This document shows, one piece after another, positions 16,795 to 23,891 of a stretch of 48,199 nt of DNA. A program made the position numbers and the translations under genes. Below the pieces are notes generated by a model. That model was not told the DNA's origin and did no database searches. It worked only from the letters and a program-made list of their open reading frames with translations. The DNA is from Nitrospirales bacterium (GTDB lineage Bacteria; Nitrospirota; Nitrospiria; Nitrospirales; UBA8639): positions 1 to 48,199 of the forward strand of contig JAAXIB010000087.1 in the NCBI GenBank assembly GCA_012270585.1, given 5' to 3'. Position 1 is the first letter of the stretch. Every line of letters begins with the position of its first letter.

Positions 16795-17922
16795 TCAGTC
16801 GAAGAGGCGCAGAACATCCACCGTTGGGGGGGGGTGCTTCGTGGTAAAGAAGACGTAGGCCTTGGCCTGGATGTCGTCGCCGTGCAAGGCGATCTTGAAA
16901 TGATAGATTCCCTTGCGCACCCGCAACCCGCTGGCCGGGTCCGAGACGATCTCCGTGCGTGCCGCTTCCCGCAGGCCGTCGGCTTTCTCCGGCAGGCACA
17001 GATCCCGCTCCGCAAGACGGTCGATGAAGCGATGCCAAACCTCCGTGCTGCTTGCGAAGCGATGCTCCAGCCGGGGTGACTGAAACATCTCCAGACCCAG
17101 GCGTGGCGAGACACCGTCGGGACCGACGTCGACCGCGACCGTGACGTGGGGGGTCAAATCGCAGAACGCGGCTACGGCAGCCGCCACGGCATCGGCCGAC
17201 CCCGGCCAGTTTACGCGCTCAAGCATGTCAGGCACGGCCGACGCCTCGACGCCGGCGACCAAGAGACGGACGCCCCGCGCCTCGCGCCCCGGGAAAGTAC
17301 CGGCATAGTGTATGCACGCCCCGGCCGGAAGGGTGTCGAACAGCATCTCGACGGCCCGCCGTTCCGTGTCACACTCAGGTCGGGCTGTGGCCGCCGCGAG
17401 CGCGGCGGTCAGCACGCCGGGATTGGTGTGACCGCGATTTCTGTGGTCCAAGAACTCCGGACATGCCAGGAAGATGCCCGGGGAGAGGGGGCCGGAATCC
17501 GTTGAGAAATCGTATTCGACAATGGCACCTCCGATGACCCGTGACAGGAACGAGCCGTCCCGCTCGCTTTCCAGGAGGACCTCAGCAAATGCCGCTGCTG
17601 CGGCATCCGCATCCGCCGCTTTTCCCCGGATCACGTAATACCGAGCGAGCGGGGTATACAACCCTATGGCGATGCACAGATCGGCGGCCGGGGATGGATG
17701 CTGGAGCTGATACTCAAAGCCGAACAAATTGGCGGTGTCCGCAGGAAGGGCACGGGTGCAGGCGAGCATGCGCTCCCAACACGGATCGTCGAGCAGGGCC
17801 CTCGAGATCCATGGACGGATCGCTTCCAGGATTTCCCCGAACGACGAGGCCGAAATGGATGACGGTGCCGGCCAACTCCAATCGAGCAGGTTGTTGCGGG
17901 ATACAGGTGGTTGGTTTGTCAT
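16795..17922 (-). CDS. Uncharacterised RiPP-cluster protein
   Basis: 375 residues; ATG at 17922 with GGAG close upstream. It lies between the core-less leader gene and the precursors on the same strand, so almost certainly part of the pathway. No signal peptide or transmembrane helix. Recognisable blocks are ANLFGFEYQLQHPSPAADLC, LSRVIGGAIVEYDF, VTVAVDVGPDGVSPRLGLEMF, WHRFIDRLAERDLCLPEK and the C-terminal VRKGIYHFKIALHGDDIQAKAYVFF. The end pattern (x-H-x-K-[IL]...AKAY) is one I associate with hypothetical proteins in RiPP clusters, but I know no assigned function. It is not like PatF/TruF prenyltransferases in overall sequence. It has no radical-SAM, kinase or oxygenase motif. It could be an extra maturation enzyme, chaperone or immunity protein. 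Confidence 0.75.
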   Translation of the reverse strand: MTNQPPVSRNNLLDWSWPAPSSISASSFGEILEAIRPWISRALLDDPCWERMLACTRALPADTANLFGFEYQLQHPSPAADLCIAIGLYTPLARYYVIRGKAADADAAAAAFAEVLLESERDGSFLSRVIGGAIVEYDFSTDSGPLSPGIFLACPEFLDHRNRGHTNPGVLTAALAAATARPECDTERRAVEMLFDTLPAGACIHYAGTFPGREARGVRLLVAGVEASAVPDMLERVNWPGSADAVAAAVAAFCDLTPHVTVAVDVGPDGVSPRLGLEMFQSPRLEHRFASSTEVWHRFIDRLAERDLCLPEKADGLREAARTEIVSDPASGLRVRKGIYHFKIALHGDDIQAKAYVFFTTKHPPPTVDVLRLFD

Positions 17923-17988
17923 CGCTCCGGGCTCTGATTATCACATGAGCATGCAGCGGTTGGGTTAGCGTCTCGGCTGGTGGTCTGC

Positions 17989-18008
17989 AAGGGGGGGGGC
18001 GGGGGCGG
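17989..18008. repeat. Nine-base G tract and G-rich run
   Basis: Plus-strand run of nine G, then C, five G, C, GG, in the spacer between the core-less leader gene and the unknown gene. It has quadruplex-forming potential and is a likely slippage or sequencing-error site. It lies in non-coding sequence between two genes of the same strand. Confidence 0.6.
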
Positions 18009-18097
18009 TCTGCTGGTCTGCCGATCCATCGCTCTTGCCGCTTGTCTGTGCAAGCCACCGGAGAAAGCGTTCTTGAGACCCGGTGCCTCGTCCGAAC

Positions 18098-18352
18098 CTA
18101 TTTTTCTTCGGAACTCGCCGGCAACACAATATGCATGGCATCCCCTGTGTCTGGCAGCAATTCGACCTCGATACCGTCAGGAACCTGCAGGCCCTCGGCG
18201 CGGAGCGCACCGACCGGGTCTCTATCGACCCATTCCCTGTAGGCAGGATCTCCATGATACTTGGCGACAAAATCGACGTAGATCTGCTGATCGCGTTCGG
18301 GAGCCCCGGATGTGATTCCGGCGGGAAAACCGTCAGGCACCGATTCAGCCAT
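18098..18352 (-). CDS. NHLP leader-like peptide without a core
   Basis: 84 residues; ATG at 18352 with GAGGAGAG upstream. Residues ~24-80 align column by column with the leaders of the two precursors: IYVDFVAKYHGDPAYREWV, then DPVGALRAEGLQVPDGIEVEL and AMHIVLPASSEEK, against their MRAHLIGKATEDETFRGKLL, IEDELGITIPAGVTVQV and TVHLVLP. It stops four to six residues after the LVLP block, before where a Gly-Gly site and core would be. It has an extra N-terminal ~23 residues. So it is a leader-fold protein with nothing to release. The stop codon follows an AAAAA run; a slip there would read into about 46 more codons, with no evidence that this happens. First gene of the minus-strand group, 175 bases before the unknown gene. 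Confidence 0.8.
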   Translation of the reverse strand: MAESVPDGFPAGITSGAPERDQQIYVDFVAKYHGDPAYREWVDRDPVGALRAEGLQVPDGIEVELLPDTGDAMHIVLPASSEEK

Positions 18353-18780
18353 GTTCTCTCCTCAAGATTTACATAACGATGCAACGTGATACAGGCAGGC
18401 GATGGCGCAAAGGTAATCCATCGTCGGACTGCTGTCAACTCAATGTAAGCCAATTCCCAATCAGCCAGTTGCCGATTACATTCAGCCAACTCGTTGGCGT
18501 TTCGCCCTTCGACACCTCACTCCTCCTGTCATGATTAACGGTTGGTCAATGCCAATTAGTGCATCCGAACCGCGAAGTCCAAGGGAAGTTGAGCAGGTTG
18601 TCATTTGACCCCGGCAGACATTGGGCAACCCGACAGCGGCAAAGGGCGCGTCGTCAGAGCGGCATCGCAGCTCCGGCAGCGCACCACAGGCGTTACGTAT
18701 CGATGCAACATCATGGAGGTGGACCAATACCGTTTACTTCAGTACAATAGGACGGAACACTGGCCGGAGAAATCCTTATC
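18353..18780. promoter_or_regulatory. Divergent intergenic region between leader-like gene and YcaO gene
   Basis: 428 bases without a convincing gene. It must carry promoters for the minus-strand precursor group and for the plus-strand YcaO-SagB-methyltransferase group. The conserved palindromic block (copy 3) sits in the middle. No other structure stands out. Confidence 0.5.
18568..18620 (-). promoter_or_regulatory. Conserved upstream element, copy 3 (divergent region)
   Basis: Third copy: AACCGCGAAGTCCAAGG, then GAGCAGGTTGTCATTTGACC and CCGGCAGACA. The palindrome GTCATTTGAC is intact, the outer arms have diverged. It lies 216-268 bases 5' of the core-less leader gene and 161 bases 5' of the YcaO gene, so it could serve both. 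Confidence 0.6.
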
Positions 18781-21132
18781 ATGAATTCTGACGAACGAAG
18801 TACGTTGCTCAAGCCGGACTCGTCTGCGCATTCCGGTATTTTGGCGAAGACCACATCGGCGGACCGCGGGACCGTTCAGGTGCCGATGCTCACGCCGCAT
18901 CTCGACTTCCGCCGAGTCGGGAACGACAAGGTCATGCTGGTTTCGGAAACGTATAACACCTTGCTCGGCGGGCAATGCACCATTGATCTCCTTCCGCTTC
19001 TTGATGGGAGGCGTTCGCGCCACGAGATCATCGCCTCGCTCGCCGACCGACATTCGGCCATCGATGTTCAGACAACCCTCGTGTTTCTGGCATCAAAAGG
19101 ATACGTAGTGTCCGGTGACTTCGCCATGGAGCGGGAACTCGCGGTCTTCTGGTCCGCACTCGGCGTCTCGCCGCGCCGGGCGACGGAATCTTTGCGTGTG
19201 GCCAAGGTGGCCATTGCCGGCGGCGACGGCCGTCTGGAACGGCACCTCGCGAGCATGGGCGTCTCGGTGAGCGTCGACGAACCAACGGTCCGTGTTGTCG
19301 TCTGCGATGACTATCTCGACGAGAACCATGCCGCAACCAATCGACACCATATGGCGTCAGGGATGCCTTGGATGCTCGTCAAACCGGTCGGTGCCATGTC
19401 GTTGTTCGGGCCGATTTTCTGCCCTGCAGACGGCGGGCCATGTTGGGACTGCCTTGCCCATCATCTGCGCGGCAATCAGGAAGTGGACCAGTTCCTGCGG
19501 CGCGTATCCGGATGCGAGTCGGCGATCAGGCCCAATCCGACGCCTTCTCCCCTCATCGACGTGGCGCATGGGATCGCTGCGGTCGAGATCGCCAAATGGC
19601 TTGTCCTGCAGGAGGAAGCCGCGCTCCAGGACCGGGTCGTCTCTCTCGACAGCCTCAGTCTCGAGAGGGCGCACCATCGGGTCATGCGCCGCCCGCAATG
19701 CCGGTCGTGCGGCGACGAGAAGTTCTTCCGTCCTGATCGACCGGCGGCCCCGGTATCGCTGCAACCGAGTCCGAAGCCGGTCTGGAACAGCGGGGGCGTG
19801 CGCGCCGTGACGCCGGAGCAGACCCTTCGGAAATATCGTCATCTGATCAGCCCCGTTAGCGGTGTCGTGGCACAGGTGGAACGACAGACTGACGAAACCG
19901 ATCCCTGGTGTCACGTCTACTGGGCTGAAAGCAACCACATCCGGAAGGGCACAACGACCCTGGACCGGCTGCGCTACAGTGTGAGGAGCAAAAGCTCAGG
20001 AAAGGGAAGTACCCCCTGGCAATCGGAGGCGAGCGCGTTCGGCGAGGCGGTCGAGCGATGCTCAGGCAACTACTTCGGCGATGAGATCCGCTGCCGACGG
20101 CGTTTTGCCGATTTTGCCGAAGCGCCGATCCTGGACGCGATACATCCGAACGACGTCATGCTCTTCAGCGATCGGCAATACGACAATGTGGACAATCTCA
20201 ATTTCCCCCTCAAATTCAGCTTCGTGCCGGCGCGTTTTGATCCGGAGGCCGAGATTGACTGGTCGCCGGTGTGGTCGATCACCCATGGCCGGCACCGCTA
20301 CCTTCCGACCGCCATGCTGTACTACTGTGCGCCATCGGTGTCCGATTCGGTCTATTGCAGGGCGGATTCGAATGGCTGCGCCTCCGGCAATACGCTCGAA
20401 GAGGCGATTCTGCAGGGATTCTTCGAACTGGTGGAACGAGATGCCTTCGCGGCCTGGTGGTACAATCGGCTGAGCCGGCCCGCTGTGAATCTTGACAGTT
20501 TCGGCGACGACTATCTTGCCGTCGCGCATGACTATTATCGTGCGTATCAGCGCGACCTGTGGGTGCTGGACGTCACCCACGACTTTGGAATTCCGGTCTT
20601 CGTTTCGGTCTCGATGCGGCCCGACGTGGATGCTGAGACCATCATCTATGGGGCTGGTGCGCATTTCGATCCCCACATTGCCTTGCTGCGCGCCGTCTGT
20701 GAACTGAACCAGTCCCTGTATGGGGTCCGGGACGTGAAGGCCGATGGAACGGGGGGATACAAGAACGATGACAATCCCGCCTACAACTGGTGGATGGCGA
20801 ACGCAAAGCTTGCGGATCACACCTACCTTTTGCCGGACCGCAATGCCGCACCGCGTCGTAAGGCGGACTATGCCGTGCCCGAGACCGAGGATGTGAAGGA
20901 GGATGTGGAGCGTTGCATCGCGCTGGTGGAGGACAAGGGTATGGAGTTTCTGGTGCTCGACCAGACGCGGTCGGATATCGGGATGCCGGTTGCCAGGGTG
21001 ATCGTGCCCGGTATGCGTCATTTCTGGCCGCGCTTCGCTCCCGGGCGTCTGTACGACGTGCCGCTGGAGATGGGCTGGCTTGACACGCCAAACTCAGAGG
21101 GTGATCTCAACCCGTCTCCGGTCGCGCTCTGA
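18781..21132 (+). CDS. Fused leader-binding E1-like / YcaO cyclodehydratase (TOMM)
   Basis: 783 residues. Residues ~40-112 (TLLGGQCTIDLLPLLDGRRS...VFLASKGYVV) form a PqqD-like winged-helix leader-recognition element. Residues ~135-340 are the ThiF/E1-like partner, with CWDC at 221-224 and CRSC at 307-310 as the zinc tetrad. From ~350 comes a YcaO domain, with SEASAFGEAVERCSGN (415-430) and NTLEEAILQGFFELVERDAF as its ATP/Mg-binding helices. In this family ATP phosphorylates the peptide backbone during cyclisation of Cys, Ser or Thr to azolines. The C-terminus ends NPSPVAL; classical azoline-forming YcaOs end in PxPxP, so this tail is shortened and worth checking. Start of the plus-strand modification operon; GGAG lies 11 bases upstream. 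Confidence 0.92.
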   Translation: MNSDERSTLLKPDSSAHSGILAKTTSADRGTVQVPMLTPHLDFRRVGNDKVMLVSETYNTLLGGQCTIDLLPLLDGRRSRHEIIASLADRHSAIDVQTTLVFLASKGYVVSGDFAMERELAVFWSALGVSPRRATESLRVAKVAIAGGDGRLERHLASMGVSVSVDEPTVRVVVCDDYLDENHAATNRHHMASGMPWMLVKPVGAMSLFGPIFCPADGGPCWDCLAHHLRGNQEVDQFLRRVSGCESAIRPNPTPSPLIDVAHGIAAVEIAKWLVLQEEAALQDRVVSLDSLSLERAHHRVMRRPQCRSCGDEKFFRPDRPAAPVSLQPSPKPVWNSGGVRAVTPEQTLRKYRHLISPVSGVVAQVERQTDETDPWCHVYWAESNHIRKGTTTLDRLRYSVRSKSSGKGSTPWQSEASAFGEAVERCSGNYFGDEIRCRRRFADFAEAPILDAIHPNDVMLFSDRQYDNVDNLNFPLKFSFVPARFDPEAEIDWSPVWSITHGRHRYLPTAMLYYCAPSVSDSVYCRADSNGCASGNTLEEAILQGFFELVERDAFAAWWYNRLSRPAVNLDSFGDDYLAVAHDYYRAYQRDLWVLDVTHDFGIPVFVSVSMRPDVDAETIIYGAGAHFDPHIALLRAVCELNQSLYGVRDVKADGTGGYKNDDNPAYNWWMANAKLADHTYLLPDRNAAPRRKADYAVPETEDVKEDVERCIALVEDKGMEFLVLDQTRSDIGMPVARVIVPGMRHFWPRFAPGRLYDVPLEMGWLDTPNSEGDLNPSPVAL

Positions 21133-21318
21133 GCATACGGTCTTTGGCGGCCGGGTTCATGTTTCGTAGCAAGTCGCTGCCTTTGGCCCGGTGGCGCGGG
21201 TCCGGCATCCGCTACCACGTTCGTCTGCAGCCATTTGTTTGAATGCCGGCATGCGCCATCGACGCCGGTTGGCGGAAACTTGGCGCTTGACGGTCGGACG
21301 AGGCCGTTTGGATGTCGC

Positions 21319-22749
21319 ATGCCTGATGATGCAATGGGAAGCAGCTTTGCCATAACCTTCGTCGATCTGGTGAAAGAGCCCGACATCCGTGTCAGATCCC
21401 GCGCCGGATGGGACCTCGGGCAGTCTGCCGACGGTGCGGCGCTCGTGATCACGATCCCCGGGGGGGGGCAGGCACACCGGCTTGAAGACTACGTGCCGGC
21501 CTACGATGCGGCGAACGCCCGGCTCGCGTCCGGCGCGCCGCTCGCCGAACTACGCGATATGGTCCTGCAGGAAGGCGGCGCGCGGCATGCTGCCGGCTGG
21601 CTTGTCATGTTGCAGTGGTTGTGCCGGGCAGGTGGTCTGGAGTTCCCCCTTGTCGACGAGACGGGCGAGCGCGCGGTCATCGTGCCGCAATGGAGTTCGT
21701 TCGTGCCCGCACTTGCGTCGCACCTGCCGCTGGCCGGGTGTCCACTCGACCGTTTCGCCTGCATTCGGCGAGCCGGCGGCACCTGGGTTGTGGAGTCGCC
21801 CCTGTGTGGTGCGCGTGTCACGCTGACCGATTTGGGCGCGTTCGACGCGCCCCTGGTGCGCCGTGCCCTTGCCGCCGCCGGATTCCTGGAAACCGGCCCG
21901 CCGGAGAACGACTCCCGGCAGCTTGCGCTCGCACAGTGGGAGTTCCACGACCTGCTGTTTCATACCCATCACCGCATGGGCTGGCACCGCGATCCGGCGG
22001 GGGGCATCTTCCCCTTCATCGGCGAGATCGATCCGTTGCCGGCCAGGCGTCAGCCCTGGCCGGGTGACTCCATCGAACTGCCGCGTGCCCCTGACGATTT
22101 CGGCTGGGAATCCTTCGCGTCGGTGCTGGACCGGCGGCGTTCCGAACGGTATTACGATGAGAACCATCCGGTTGCCCTGAAAGATCTCGGAACCCTGCTC
22201 GACCGCGTCGCACGCATCCGCTCGTCCAGGGTCATATCCATCGGCAATCCCCAGGAGCGATCCGTCGCCTTCGAGGTCACGCAGCGCCCCTATCCGAGTG
22301 GCGGCGCAAGCTACGAACTGGAAATCTACCCCGTGGTCGATCGCTGCGCCGGCCTGGAGCCCGGCGTCTACCACTACGATGCGAGCGGCCACGCGCTTGT
22401 GCGACTCACGGGGCGCACACCCGATGCCGAACGCCTGATCGCGGATGCGGCTTGGGCAACCGGAGGCCAGGCGGCCCCGCAGATCGTGCTTGTCATCGCC
22501 GCCCGCTTCGCACGGGTGATGTGGAAGTACAAATCGATTGGCTACGGCGTCATCCTGCGCAACGTCGGGGCGCTCTACCAGACCTTCTATCTTGCGGCGA
22601 CGGATCTCGGGTTGTCTCCGTGCGGAATCGGCAGTGGTGATTCCGCCCTGTTCGCCCGCATTACGGGTCTGGACCCGGTGATCGAGGGCAGTGTCGGCGA
22701 ATTCATCCTAGGCGGAAGACCGCGCAGTGACGGAATCCCAACACCGTAG
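21319..22749 (+). CDS. SagB/ThcOx-type FMN-dependent azoline dehydrogenase
   Basis: 476 residues from the ATG at 21319; an upstream in-frame TTG at 21235 and an ATG at 21334 are alternatives, all with weak ribosome binding sites. The N-terminal ~240 residues have a helical, winged-helix-like layout (LTDLGAFDAPLVRRALAAAG, WEFHDLLFHTHHR). The nitroreductase-fold SagB domain follows. RRRSERYYDENHPVALKDLG supplies FMN phosphate contacts, then RPYPSGGASYELEIYPVV, KYKSIGYGVILRNVGALYQ (the Lys-Tyr pair is typical) and LSPCGIGSGDSALFARITGL. It oxidises azolines to aromatic thiazoles or oxazoles using FMN. It follows the YcaO gene on the same strand and acts on the same precursors. Confidence 0.9.
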   Translation: MPDDAMGSSFAITFVDLVKEPDIRVRSRAGWDLGQSADGAALVITIPGGGQAHRLEDYVPAYDAANARLASGAPLAELRDMVLQEGGARHAAGWLVMLQWLCRAGGLEFPLVDETGERAVIVPQWSSFVPALASHLPLAGCPLDRFACIRRAGGTWVVESPLCGARVTLTDLGAFDAPLVRRALAAAGFLETGPPENDSRQLALAQWEFHDLLFHTHHRMGWHRDPAGGIFPFIGEIDPLPARRQPWPGDSIELPRAPDDFGWESFASVLDRRRSERYYDENHPVALKDLGTLLDRVARIRSSRVISIGNPQERSVAFEVTQRPYPSGGASYELEIYPVVDRCAGLEPGVYHYDASGHALVRLTGRTPDAERLIADAAWATGGQAAPQIVLVIAARFARVMWKYKSIGYGVILRNVGALYQTFYLAATDLGLSPCGIGSGDSALFARITGLDPVIEGSVGEFILGGRPRSDGIPTP

Positions 22750-22934
22750 CCGCGGACATGGGGGCACCCTGGCAGCGTGTTGTCCGGACTGGACACATGC
22801 TGTAACATTCGGTGCGAATCCGGCCATGGCGGACCGAGACCGGCGTGTTGGCGTTGGTGGCGGCCCACTAACCGTGTGAGGGACACGGTGCCGGGACGGA
22901 ACGGCGGGGATCGTGAATCCCCGGAGCCACCTCA

Positions 22935-23810
22935 ATGACTGATGACATGCTCACGCACGAAGAGAAGATCATCGAATACTACGAGCAAACCACGGACGCG
23001 TACTATGTCGGCATGTGGGATGACGAACATATTAACTTCGGTCTCTTCACGCCGGAAGAAAGCCATCTGCCGATTCGAGAACTGAGGAAGGCAAGGGCTC
23101 GTGCCCTCCGCCGCGGCATCGAAGCGATCCTTCGACCCGTCCGGATCTCCCGGGAACACACGGTCGTCGATGCCGGATGCGGCGTTGGCGGGACGGCGCT
23201 TCATGTCGCGAAGCATTTTGGCTGTCGCGTCATCGGCTTGAATATCTCCGAACACCAGATCAAGATCGCCCGGTCGCGCGCCGAGGACGCTGGTCTCTCG
23301 GATCGGGTTCAGTTCACGTTTGCCGATTGTTCCGTAGCCCTTCCTCTTCCTGGCGAATCCGTTGATGTCATCGTTACCATCGAGAGTTCGTGCCATTATG
23401 CGGATCGCCGGAACTTCCTGTCCGAATGTGCGCGGATTCTTAAACCCGGGGGCATTCTGACAACCAAGGACTGGATGGCGGCTGACGGAATCCCCGAAAC
23501 GGACTACGCCGCGTCTATCCAGCCCGTGTGCGATGCCTGGTTCTTCAAAAGTCTGGAGACGAGGAGCAGCTACACCGGAAAACTTCGCGATGCGGGCTTT
23601 GAGATTCTGGATTTTGTCGATTTCTCCGAATCTGCCTTGCCAAATACCCGCATCATGGAAGTCTTCAGGCGGCAACTCATGTTCAAGGCGATGTTTGTGT
23701 CCCTGCCCAAGATCGAAAACCTGTGGATCCAACAGTGCGGCAGTCTGTGCTCAGCCTGGATCGGCGGATATTTCCGTCTGCAACACTTTCTTGCCAGGAA
23801 AGCTCACTGA
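22935..23810 (+). CDS. SAM-dependent methyltransferase (RiPP tailoring candidate)
   Basis: 291 residues; ATG at 22935 with GGAG 10 bases before. Class I methyltransferase: motif I VVDAGCGVGGTALHVA (~76-91), motif II-like VIGLNISEHQIKIARSRAEDAG, acidic motif QFTFADCSVALPLPGESVDV, ESSCHYADR and motif post-III LKPGGILTTKDW. The type is close to sterol, tocopherol and sarcosine methyltransferases, which act on small molecules or amines. As the last gene of the plus-strand modification group it may methylate the N-terminus or a side chain of the exported octapeptide, by analogy with plantazolicin; that is inference. It converges on pntB, with 81 bases between the stops. Confidence 0.85.
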   Translation: MTDDMLTHEEKIIEYYEQTTDAYYVGMWDDEHINFGLFTPEESHLPIRELRKARARALRRGIEAILRPVRISREHTVVDAGCGVGGTALHVAKHFGCRVIGLNISEHQIKIARSRAEDAGLSDRVQFTFADCSVALPLPGESVDVIVTIESSCHYADRRNFLSECARILKPGGILTTKDWMAADGIPETDYAASIQPVCDAWFFKSLETRSSYTGKLRDAGFEILDFVDFSESALPNTRIMEVFRRQLMFKAMFVSLPKIENLWIQQCGSLCSAWIGGYFRLQHFLARKAH

Positions 23811-23891
23811 GCGGTGCTGCGCATCGGGCAATTCCCGCGAGCTTCGCGGTTCCGGACTTAGTGTCTGTAAGTTGCTGCGGTCTACGTGCGA

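Noticed and set aside
16795..17922. PatF-type peptide prenyltransferase
   Set aside because: Overall sequence and length of blocks do not match that family; left as unknown.
17965..18489. 174-codon minus-strand frame overlapping the core-less leader gene
   Set aside because: Out of frame with the leader gene; no ribosome binding site or family match. Kept only as the sequence a frameshift would read into.
18482..18727. 81-codon minus-strand frame containing QMTTCSTSLGLRG, similar to a frame at 16190-16381
   Set aside because: The similarity comes from the conserved upstream block; at the second copy the same frame stops after MTTC, so it is not kept as protein.
20062..21021. 319-codon minus-strand open frame
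   Set aside because: Antisense to the YcaO domain; high GC keeps opposite frames open.
9175..23891. Mobile element carrying the RiPP island
   Set aside because: No transposase, integrase, tRNA target or matching direct repeats at 9175-9753 and 23811-23891; transfer is possible but not shown.
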